DNA of 13,863 nt. It comes from Rhodospirillales bacterium. Lineage in GTDB: Bacteria; Pseudomonadota; Alphaproteobacteria; Rhodospirillales; JADHTD01. Below the pieces are notes generated by a model. That model had not been told where the DNA came from. It saw nothing but the letters and a program-made list of their open reading frames with translations, and ran no database searches. The stretch is taken from contig JADHTD010000039.1 in NCBI GenBank assembly GCA_016776525.1, positions 1 to 13,863 of the forward strand, written 5' to 3'. The position numbers and the translations under genes were made by a program. This document shows positions 1 to 5,919 of this stretch, in pieces (within the stretch, counting starts at the first letter, position 1; each line of letters begins with the position of its first letter).

Positions 1-85
1 CTTTTGTTGCTTTCCAGAGTGGTGATAAATCTCCTTCATCAATTCGACGCAACTCTTTCATAACGTTCCGTCTATGATGTTTCAT
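1..85 (-). CDS. Start of an unidentified gene, cut by the window edge
   Basis: Only 28 codons are visible, beginning MKHHRRNVMKELRRIDEGD and ending LSPLWKATK at the edge. The frame is open to position 1. The ATG at 85 has GGAG 7 bases upstream, and it also overlaps the stop of the preceding 9-codon ORF. The N-terminus is strongly basic and shows no signal peptide or membrane segment. It follows the split membrane gene by about 50 bases on the same strand, so the two may be co-transcribed. Too little is present to name a family. Confidence 0.45.
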   Translation of the reverse strand, partial: MKHHRRNVMKELRRIDEGDLSPLWKATK

Positions 86-111
86 AATTTCACTCCAAAC
101 GTTAACCCCAT
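82..111 (-). CDS. Possible 9-codon ORF coupled to the next gene
   Basis: A nine-residue ORF (MGLTFGVKL) has an excellent Shine-Dalgarno, AGGGAGG at 120-126, ending 8 bases before its ATG. Its TGA overlaps the ATG of the next ORF as ATGA. It could be a leader peptide that couples translation of the downstream gene. It could equally be the chance result of a good ribosome site in AT-rich DNA. There is no run of a single amino-acid codon that would suggest attenuation. Confidence 0.3.
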   Translation of the reverse strand: MGLTFGVKL

Positions 112-134
112 TAGAAAAACCTCCCTATTATTCT

Positions 135-1226
135 TTACCCATCAGCATGTGTGTTTTGTATTACCTGTGCAAGTAACAATCCAAAGACATCGATTAAGGA
201 TATCATCTCTGCATGCGTTTTTTTATCAAGGGAATCGAAAAAACCTTCCTTTCCACCTTCTATATTCAGCAACCCTACGGATACGTCTGAATCCCCATCA
301 GCACTTACAGGCGGTAGGGGTATAGCCATAAATTCAGCGAAGTCTTTACCATTAAGGTAATCTATTAATTCTTTCCTAATCTCAGGCGGCATTCCTGGAG
401 ATATGATTGTTTTTTTTGTGCTGACTTTTTATATTGTATTTGTTTTTAAGGCTTTAGGAGCGCCCGGCAAAAGTAAGGGGCTGTTTTCATCTGCTTCCAC
501 ACCTAAGGCAAAACTCCTCATGTTACCCCTGCCTTCGGACGCATACTCACGCAAAAACAACACATGGGAAAAATTGCATTTTGATGAAACAAAATTTATT
601 TCCTGTTTTTCCTTTACAGTAATATTTTCATATTTTTTAGAAATCATATAGTTTACATTAACATGTGGGTCATCATCAGACAAATAATTAACTATACTTC
701 TAATATTTTGCAAAATAGCAGAGGAAATTTCTTCCTTATTAATAGATTCCTTATTCTCCCTATATCTAGACACGCCTTTAATAGAGGTTAGAAGTGCTTC
801 ATTAAATTCTTTTGTATTTAAATAGGATCCAGTTGGTTTCAAATATTCTTCGGTATAATAATCATAGCCACCATGCAGGTATACAAGACCTGCACCAATG
901 CTTTTATGCCGAAAGGTAACCACCAAGACGGTTGCAAATATAAACGTGAGAGAACAGACTGCAAAAGCGATGAGGTAAAGCATCAGCACCCTTGCTTTTG
1001 ACGCCTCTTCAGAAACGTAATCAAGATCAAAAAGCGCCACACCACCAAACGAAAAAATCACGTAGGTAAGGTTCTTTGCAAGGCGAGTGTTCTTGAACTC
1101 TTCTTGTTTATTTCGATTTTCGGCGAAACCTGAAACGGCAAAAGCCACACCTACTAGTATACCTAAGCATAGAAAGGCGAGTTCAATTTCATTTTTGGGA
1201 TAAATGATGGATAAAATTCCATTCAT
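135..1226 (-). pseudogene. Uncharacterised membrane-anchored protein with GAF-like domain, split by an in-frame TAA
   Basis: I do not recognise this gene by name. From the ATG at 1226 there are 265 codons, then TAA at 429-431. The same frame then continues for 97 codons without interruption to a TAA at 135-137. The first part has hydrophobic segments at about 14-35, 52-66 and 79-105, then a soluble region. Residues NFSHVLFLREYASE and SPLLLPGAPKAL before the stop, and MPPEIRKELIDYL, FAEFMAIPLPP and VGLLNIEGG after it, together read like one GAF-type sensor fold of about 180 residues. The break thus falls inside a domain. Reinitiation after the stop looks poor: the first ATG (392) has AGGA only 1 to 2 bases before it. 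Alternatives are a recent nonsense mutation, a base-call error, stop readthrough, or a functional 265-residue product. Base composition is AT-rich, unlike the lol genes beside it. The GAF assignment is by eye. Confidence 0.6.
429..431 (-). other. In-frame TAA interrupting the membrane/GAF-like gene
   Basis: The minus strand reads ACA ATA TAA AAA GTC AGC. Reading on in the same frame gives KVSTKKTIISPG and then MPPEIRK, with no other stop for 97 codons. A single base change from AAA, CAA or GAA would create the stop. A run of eight A lies 13 bases further on, but no frameshift is needed to restore the reading frame. Confidence 0.85.
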
Positions 1227-1232
1227 CACCGT

Positions 1233-1240
1233 CCCCCCTT
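1233..1240 (-). promoter_or_regulatory. Strong Shine-Dalgarno site for the membrane/GAF-like gene
   Basis: The minus strand reads AAGGGGGG, ending 6 bases before the ATG at 1226. A GTG at 1229 directly precedes that ATG, but it would leave only 3 bases of spacing. The site therefore favours 1226 as the start. Such a strong site argues that the gene was, at least recently, translated. Confidence 0.6.
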
Positions 1241-1283
1241 AAACGGTTTGACAAATGATACCAAGCACTTAGCTATTGCTACT

Positions 1284-1312
1284 TTTATACACAGATAAAT
1301 TTATAAATACAA
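1284..1312 (-). promoter_or_regulatory. Candidate sigma-70-like promoter for the AT-rich region
   Basis: On the minus strand, TTGTAT (1307-1312) and TATAAA (1284-1289) are separated by exactly 17 bases. They point toward the uncharacterised membrane gene, with a leader of about 50 bases. The surroundings are AT-rich, so a match this good can arise by chance. A separate promoter would make sense if the gene was acquired and is not simply read from the lol operon. Confidence 0.35.
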
Positions 1313-1326
1313 TTAAAAATAAACAT

Positions 1327-2007
1327 TTATTCTTCGATCAAAACGCCCTCATCCAGACGCACCGTGCGGTCCATGCGCCCGGCCAGTTCCGGGTTGTGGG
1401 TGGCGATCAGGGCGGCCAGCCCGGCCCCCTTGGTCAGCTTCAACAACACCGAAAAAACATCGGCGGCGGTGTGCGGATCGAGGTTGCCGGTCGGTTCGTC
1501 GGCCAGCAGCAGTTTCGGGCCGTTGGCCAGGGCCCGGGCGATGGCGACGCGCTGTTGCTCGCCGCCGGACAGCTTGCCCGGACGGTGCGAAGCCCGCTCG
1601 CCGAGGCCCATCCAGTCCAGCAATTCCCGGCTCCGCTCCCGGGCTTCGGGCCGGGGGCGTCCGGAAATGATCTGCGGAATGACAATATTTTCCAGGGCCG
1701 TGAATTCCGGCAGCAGGTGATGGTACTGGTAGACAAAACCGAGATGGTCACGGCGCACCCGGGTGCGGTCGGCGTCATTGAAACCGTTACACGGTTCGCT
1801 ACAGATTTCCACATCGCCTTCGTTGGGCTTTTCCAACAGCCCGGCAATATGCAGCAGGGTCGATTTACCGGTCCCGCTGGGACCGACCAGGGCAACGGTT
1901 TCGCCCTCCCGGAGGGTCAGGTCGATACCCCGGAGCACTTCCAGCTTGTTGCGCCCCTGGCGGAAAGACCGGTGGATGCCGGTCAGGCGGAGAACCGGAT
2001 TACTCAT
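1327..2007 (-). CDS. lolD: Lipoprotein-releasing ABC transporter ATP-binding protein LolD
   Basis: This cytoplasmic ATPase powers the LolC/E permease in lipoprotein release. It has 226 residues, typical for LolD and the related MacB-type ATPases. Walker A is GPSGTGKST (42-50), the Q-loop region is LGFVYQYHHLLPEFTALEN, the ABC signature is LSGGEQQRVAIARALA, Walker B with the catalytic glutamate is LLLADEPTGNLD, and the H-loop is ALIATHN. The LPEFTALEN stretch after the Q-loop is typical of LolD. The ATG overlaps the permease stop by 8 bases, so both are made from one message. This is the last GC-rich gene: its TAA stop (1327-1329) coincides with the sharp switch to AT-rich sequence. No hairpin terminator was seen after it. 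Confidence 0.95.
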   Translation of the reverse strand: MSNPVLRLTGIHRSFRQGRNKLEVLRGIDLTLREGETVALVGPSGTGKSTLLHIAGLLEKPNEGDVEICSEPCNGFNDADRTRVRRDHLGFVYQYHHLLPEFTALENIVIPQIISGRPRPEARERSRELLDWMGLGERASHRPGKLSGGEQQRVAIARALANGPKLLLADEPTGNLDPHTAADVFSVLLKLTKGAGLAALIATHNPELAGRMDRTVRLDEGVLIEE

Positions 2008-3244
2008 AGCGCAGCGCCTCGGCCGGGTCGATGCGCGCCGCCCGCCAGGACGGATAGAGGGTGGCCAGGAACGACAGCCCCAGCCCCATGAGGAGGACGG
2101 CCGTTACCTCGGAAGGATCGACGACAGCCGGCAACTGCGACAGGAAATAGATTTCGGCGGCGAACAGGTCGGTGCCGGTCAGCCCCTGAATCCACTGGCG
2201 GATGGTTTCGATATTGAGCGAGAACCACAAACCCAGTCCGAAACCGGCCAGGGTGCCGATGATGCCGATGCTGGCGCCGCTGAGGAAAAAGATGCGCATG
2301 ATCATGCCGCGGGTCGCCCCCATGGTGCGCAGGATGGCGATATCGCGTCCCTTGTCCTTCACCAGCATGATCAACGAGGAGATGATGTTGAAGGCGGCGA
2401 CCAGGATAATCAGCGTCAGGATCAGGAACATGACGTTGCGTTCTACCTGTATGGCGTTGAAGAAACTGGCGTTGGCCTGCTGCCAGTCATGGATACGCCC
2501 GGTTCGTCCCGTGGCCTCGGTTATGGCCCCGGACAACGACATCGCCTTATCCGGATTTTCGACAAAAACCTCCAGGTTGGAGACCGCATTGGGTAACTGG
2601 AAATACACCTGGGCGGCCTCTAAGGGCATAAAAACAAACCCGGAATCGTATTCATACATACCGATCTGGAAGGTCGCGGCGATCCGGTAGGCGCGCATGC
2701 GGGGCACCGTGCCGAAGGCCGTGACGTTGCCCTTAGGTGAGATCAGGTTGACCCGGTCGCCGACATTGACGCCGAGACGCCCGGCCAGCCGGCCGCCAAT
2801 GAGGATGGCGTCCTTGCCTTTAAAGTCGTCCAGCGACCCGGAAATAATGTTGTCGCGGATAATCTTGCGGACCTTGATGTCGGCCGGCCGCACGCCACGC
2901 ACGACGGCGCCCCGCGCTATCCCCTTGGCCGTCGTCATGACCTGGCCCTCAATCAGCGGAGAGACACCAACAACGCCGGGTATTTTGCGGATCTGATCGG
3001 CCATGCCGTCATAATCGGTCAGCCGGTTGGTCTGACCGTAGACACTGAGATGGCCGTTGAGGCCGAGGATGCGGGACAGTAATTCCTGGCGGAAACCGTT
3101 CATGACGGCCATGACGATGATCAGCGTCGCCACGCCCAGTGCAATCCCCAACAGGGAGAACCAGGCGATGACCGATATGAACCCTTCGCGGCGGCGCGCC
3201 CGCAAATAGCGCATGGCGATCATCCATTCGAAAAAGGAAAACAA
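2000..3244 (-). CDS. lolC/lolE: Lipoprotein-releasing ABC transporter permease, LolC/LolE family
   Basis: With LolD, this inner-membrane permease extracts outer-membrane lipoproteins and passes them to the periplasmic carrier LolA. The 414 residues show a first membrane helix (about 22-48), a large periplasmic domain to about 265, then three helices (about 268-292, 315-345, 375-400). The segment FNIISSLIMLVKDKGRDIAI followed by LRTMGAT is the LolC/E hallmark and includes the coupling region to the ATPase. Only one permease gene is present, as is common in alphaproteobacteria, so it probably acts as a homodimer. I therefore do not choose between LolC and LolE. The start is TTG at 3244, with AGGGGG (3253-3258) exactly 8 bases upstream. 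The next ATG (3223) lacks a site and would cut the conserved N-terminus. The stop overlaps the lolD start by 8 bases. Confidence 0.93.
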   Translation of the reverse strand: MFSFFEWMIAMRYLRARRREGFISVIAWFSLLGIALGVATLIIVMAVMNGFRQELLSRILGLNGHLSVYGQTNRLTDYDGMADQIRKIPGVVGVSPLIEGQVMTTAKGIARGAVVRGVRPADIKVRKIIRDNIISGSLDDFKGKDAILIGGRLAGRLGVNVGDRVNLISPKGNVTAFGTVPRMRAYRIAATFQIGMYEYDSGFVFMPLEAAQVYFQLPNAVSNLEVFVENPDKAMSLSGAITEATGRTGRIHDWQQANASFFNAIQVERNVMFLILTLIILVAAFNIISSLIMLVKDKGRDIAILRTMGATRGMIMRIFFLSGASIGIIGTLAGFGLGLWFSLNIETIRQWIQGLTGTDLFAAEIYFLSQLPAVVDPSEVTAVLLMGLGLSFLATLYPSWRAARIDPAEALRYE

Positions 3245-3252
3245 ATCAGCAG

Positions 3253-3258
3253 CCCCCT
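3253..3258 (-). promoter_or_regulatory. Shine-Dalgarno site defining the TTG start of lolC/E
   Basis: AGGGGG lies directly at the end of proS, overlapping its TAG stop, and is followed by 8 bases and then TTG at 3244. The family N-terminus (MFSFFEWMIAMRYLRAR) is complete only from this TTG, which supports the rare start codon. Confidence 0.7.
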
Positions 3259-4570
3259 ATGCGGTCAGCTTGGCCATCGCCGCTTCCGGCGATAGCTCTT
3301 GGCGTTCACCGGTTGCCCGGTTTTTCAATTCGACAATACCGTCCTTGAGGCCGCGCGGACCGACCACCAACTGCCACGGCAGGCCGATCAGGTCCATGTC
3401 GGCGAACTTGACCCCGGCCCGCCCGCTGCGGTCGTCGTAGAGCACCTCAACACCGGCCTTCAGGAGATCGCCGTACAATCCGTCACAGGCCTTGTCGCAA
3501 GCCTCATCCCCGGATTTCAGGTTGATCAGGCCGACCTTGAAGGGGGCCACGCTTTCCGGCCAGATGATGCCGTTTTCGTCGTGCGAGGCTTCGATGATAC
3601 CGGCGACCAGCCGTGAGACGCCGATCCCGTAAGAGCCCATCTCGAGGGGGATTTCCTCACCCTCCGGGCCGGTGACGACGGCATTCATGGCTTTCGAGTA
3701 CTTGGTTCCGAAATAGAAGATATGCCCCACCTCGATACCGCGGGCCACGGCAAGGCGGTCGCCGAGGGCCTTTTCCTGATCGGCATCGCGTTTTTCGTCA
3801 GTAGCCGCATATTTGGCCGTAAAGCTGTCGACGGTCGGCTGCAGGTCGCTTTCGTAGTCGGTCTCTTCACCCAGCCAGTCCATGTCCAGGAAGGCTTTAT
3901 CACAGGCGATCTCGCTCTCGCCGGTTTCGGCCAGGATGATGAATTCGTGGCTGAGGTCGCCGCCAATGGGACCGGTGTCGGCCTGCATGGGAATGGCCTT
4001 GAGGCCCATGCGGGAAAAGGTCCGCAAATAGGCAACGAACATCTTGTTATAAGACCGACGGGCCGCTGCGTAATCGAGGTCGAAGGAATAGCTGTCCTTC
4101 ATGAGGAATTCGCGGCCGCGCATAACCCCGAAACGGGGCCTGATTTCATCGCGGAACTTCCACTGGATGTGATAGAGCAGCTTCGGCAGGTCCCGGTAGC
4201 TCTTGGCGTTGTCGCGGAAGATCTGGGTGATCTGCTCCTCGTTGGTCGGACCGTACAGCATGTCCCGGTCGTGACGGTCGCTGATGCGCAGCATTTCCTG
4301 GCCGTAATCGTCGTAGCGGCCGCTTTCCCGCCAGATTTCCGCCGGTTGGATGGTCGGCATCAGCAGTTCCTGGCAACCGGCGGCATCCTGCTCTTCGCGG
4401 ACGATCTGTTCGATCTTCTTGAGAACCCGGAACCCCAAAGGCAGCCAGGAGTAGATACCGGCGCTGGATTGGCGGACCATTCCGGCCCGCAGCATGAAGC
4501 GGTGAGAGACAATCTGGGCCTCGGCCGGGGTCTCCTTCATGGTCGGCATGAAAAAGCTGGATAAGCGCAT
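3257..4570 (-). CDS. proS: Prolyl-tRNA synthetase, short alphaproteobacterial type
   Basis: This enzyme charges tRNA-Pro with proline. At 437 residues it is a class II synthetase of the short bacterial type, in which the editing (INS) domain of about 180 residues is reduced to a small insertion around residues 220-275. Removal of mischarged alanine would therefore need a separate trans-editing protein. Motif 1 lies around 28-85 (RQSSAGIYSWLPLGFRVLKK and EIWRESGR), motif 2 around 138-162 (KFRDEIRPRFGVMRGREFLM) and motif 3 at 311-325 (MGSYGIGVSRLVAGI). The C-terminal anticodon-binding domain contains LYDDRSGRAGVKFADMDLIG. The N-terminus MRLSSFFMPTMKETPAEAQ fits the family start at 4570. AAAGGA lies rather far upstream (about 14 bases). 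It ends 12 bases before the lol permease gene. Confidence 0.96.
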   Translation of the reverse strand: MRLSSFFMPTMKETPAEAQIVSHRFMLRAGMVRQSSAGIYSWLPLGFRVLKKIEQIVREEQDAAGCQELLMPTIQPAEIWRESGRYDDYGQEMLRISDRHDRDMLYGPTNEEQITQIFRDNAKSYRDLPKLLYHIQWKFRDEIRPRFGVMRGREFLMKDSYSFDLDYAAARRSYNKMFVAYLRTFSRMGLKAIPMQADTGPIGGDLSHEFIILAETGESEIACDKAFLDMDWLGEETDYESDLQPTVDSFTAKYAATDEKRDADQEKALGDRLAVARGIEVGHIFYFGTKYSKAMNAVVTGPEGEEIPLEMGSYGIGVSRLVAGIIEASHDENGIIWPESVAPFKVGLINLKSGDEACDKACDGLYGDLLKAGVEVLYDDRSGRAGVKFADMDLIGLPWQLVVGPRGLKDGIVELKNRATGERQELSPEAAMAKLTA

Positions 4571-4665
4571 ATCTTGGCTCGAATTCCTTTTGTTACAAGA
4601 GCAAGGGGAACTTAGGCAAAGCCCGGGGTAATGTCCATGCCGTCCATGACCGGCGGCGCCACTGA

Positions 4666-5229
4666 CTAGGCGTCTTCAGTATAGAAATCCTTAGCGGCCT
4701 CCATCCAGGGCGGCGACAGCTTGGTGGTTTTGGCGAAAATGGGGCAGTTTTCCCGGTGTGCGCCGGGCAGATAGCCAATGCACATGAGCAATTCGTTGAC
4801 GATCTCGCCGCCCATGAATTTGGACTGCTGGCGGAACAATTTGGTCCATTGGCTACGGGTCAACGGATGGTGGGCGGCGATCCAGGCGGCGAATCCGCCA
4901 TGGCTGTCACGCAAAGCCTGGATTCGCTTGGCGTTTTCGATGGCGGCGGCAACCTTCAGGCGGTTGCGGATGATGCCCGGATCACTCAGCAGCCGCGCCG
5001 TATCCCGATCGCCGTAAGCGGCCACCTTATCGACCTCGAAATTATCATAGGCCGCCTTCAGGGTCGGGCGTTTCTTGAGGATGATATCCCAGGACAAACC
5101 GGCTTGATTCAGTTCCAGGCATTGCAGTTCGAACAGCGCCCGTTCGTCGGTTTGCGGAAAACCGTATTCGGCATCGTGATAGGTCTTGTGATGGGCCTTT
5201 TCCTCGGCGTAATCGCAATACCAGGACAT
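4666..5229 (-). CDS. tag: DNA-3-methyladenine glycosylase I (Tag)
   Basis: Tag excises 3-methyladenine from alkylated DNA, starting base excision repair. The protein has 187 residues, close to E. coli Tag. The zinc site is complete: Cys5 and His18 near the N-terminus, and His158 and Cys162 in GAHRENC. The catalytic-pocket glutamate is kept in CLELNQAGLSW (Glu39, E. coli Glu38), as are ILKKRP and GIIRNRLKVAAAIENA. Two aromatic positions of the E. coli pocket differ: Tyr7 and Tyr22 replace tryptophans. The start ATG follows the DUF1467 stop by 14 bases, with AGGGG 11 bases upstream. In frame after the TAG stop, 17 more sense codons precede a TAA (4612-4614). A gap of about 95 bases then leads to proS. 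Its insertion between DUF1467 and proS looks like a lineage-specific addition. Confidence 0.92.
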   Translation of the reverse strand: MSWYCDYAEEKAHHKTYHDAEYGFPQTDERALFELQCLELNQAGLSWDIILKKRPTLKAAYDNFEVDKVAAYGDRDTARLLSDPGIIRNRLKVAAAIENAKRIQALRDSHGGFAAWIAAHHPLTRSQWTKLFRQQSKFMGGEIVNELLMCIGYLPGAHRENCPIFAKTTKLSPPWMEAAKDFYTEDA

Positions 5230-5243
5230 CGTTACTGTGGCCC

Positions 5244-5489
5244 CTAAAAATTCCTGAAATCAATCCAGCCCGACTGGGCGATGAAATAACAGATCACCCA
5301 GATGACGGCGGCGATTGCCGTCGTCACCCCCATCTTGATCAGAATACGGGGCTTTTTCGGGGCCGACGGCGCATGCCCCTTGTCGACGTCCTCCTGGTCG
5401 ACGGCATGGATACCCCAGGGCAGCACCATAAAAAGAACCAGCCACCACAGGATCAGAAAAACGGATAAACCGGTAAACCATTGGTCCAT
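5244..5489 (-). CDS. DUF1467 family small inner-membrane protein
   Basis: This 81-residue protein has two predicted membrane helices (about residues 6-27 and 51-71). They are joined by a charged loop containing VDQEDVDKGHAPSAPKKPRI, in which the proline-rich stretch after a Gly-His/Ala is the recognisable DUF1467 signature. The role is unknown. The family is largely confined to alphaproteobacteria and regularly sits between mce and proS. The ATG at 5489 has AGGG 7 bases upstream and lies 12 bases after the mce stop. Nothing in the sequence indicates a catalytic function. A small accessory or assembly factor in the inner membrane is the most one could guess. Family assignment is by recognition of the loop pattern and the position. 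Confidence 0.82.
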   Translation of the reverse strand: MDQWFTGLSVFLILWWLVLFMVLPWGIHAVDQEDVDKGHAPSAPKKPRILIKMGVTTAIAAVIWVICYFIAQSGWIDFRNF

Positions 5490-5501
5490 GATGATGCCCT
5501 G

Positions 5502-5906
5502 TTACGCCTGTTCCAACTCAACGAGGGTGCCGCAGAAGTCCTTGGGATGCAGGAACAGCACCGGCTTGCCGTGGGCGCCGGTCTTCGGCTCGCCGTCGCC
5601 GAGCACGCGTGCGCCCTGCTCCTTAAGCCGGTCGCGGGCGGCAATAATGTCATCCACTTCGTAACAGACGTGGTGCATGCCGCCGGACGGATTTTTGTCC
5701 AGGAAACCGGCGATCGGCGACCCCTCCCCCAACGGATGCAGCAGCTCGATCTTGGTGTTGGGCAGTTCGATAAAAACCACGGTGACGCCGTGGTCCGGTT
5801 GGTCCATGGGTTCCGAGACTGTGGCCCCCAGGGTTTCCCGGTAGGTCTTGCAGGCCGCTTCCAGGTCCGGCACGGCGATGGCGACATGGTTGAGTCTGCC
5901 GATCAT
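5502..5906 (-). CDS. mce: Methylmalonyl-CoA epimerase
   Basis: This enzyme interconverts (S)- and (R)-methylmalonyl-CoA, linking propionyl-CoA carboxylase to methylmalonyl-CoA mutase. The 134-residue protein is a single vicinal-oxygen-chelate unit of two beta-alpha-beta-beta-beta modules. The N-terminal NHVAIAVPDLEAA gives the first metal histidine (His7). GGMHHVCYEVDDI carries His79, and GTLVELEQA at the C-terminus carries Glu130. TKIELL (51-56) is the likely fourth-ligand strand. The frame extends upstream to 5996, but those 30 codons overlap the rnj 3' end and do not resemble the family. The ATG at 5906 matches the family N-terminus and has GGGAG 6 to 7 bases before it. The other operon members are not part of the same pathway. 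Confidence 0.94.
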   Translation of the reverse strand: MIGRLNHVAIAVPDLEAACKTYRETLGATVSEPMDQPDHGVTVVFIELPNTKIELLHPLGEGSPIAGFLDKNPSGGMHHVCYEVDDIIAARDRLKEQGARVLGDGEPKTGAHGKPVLFLHPKDFCGTLVELEQA

Positions 5907-5919
5907 TTTTATTCTCCCA

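Larger units (their letters stand above)
1230..1326. other. Composition boundary between core operon and AT-rich region
   Basis: The sequence changes from strongly GC-rich lolD codons to AT-rich DNA within a few bases of the lolD TAA. For example, the 60 bases from 1501 are about 73% G+C, and the 60 bases from 661 are about 28%. No tRNA gene, direct repeat or transposase end is visible at the junction. In relatives, dnaE normally follows lolD here. Confidence 0.6.

Noticed and set aside
392..470. Frameshift at the A-rich tract (A8 near 411-418) as the cause of the gene break
   Set aside because: The frame is identical on both sides of the stop, so one substitution explains the break and no slippage is required.
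74..651. Short plus-strand frames in the AT-rich region
   Set aside because: They oppose the minus-strand frame that has membrane and GAF-like features and a strong ribosome site. They lack good starts of their own.
1261..1326. Possible terminator after lolD (TAGC-AATA-GCTA)
   Set aside because: The stem has only four pairs and is not followed by a convincing U-run in the direction of transcription.
1276..2091. Plus-strand open frame of 271 codons opposite lolD
   Set aside because: Its first codons lie in the AT-rich spacer and the rest is the complement of lolD. It has no ribosome site or family resemblance.
3722..4564. Plus-strand open frame of 280 codons opposite proS
   Set aside because: It is a complement of the catalytic core of ProS and has no independent support.
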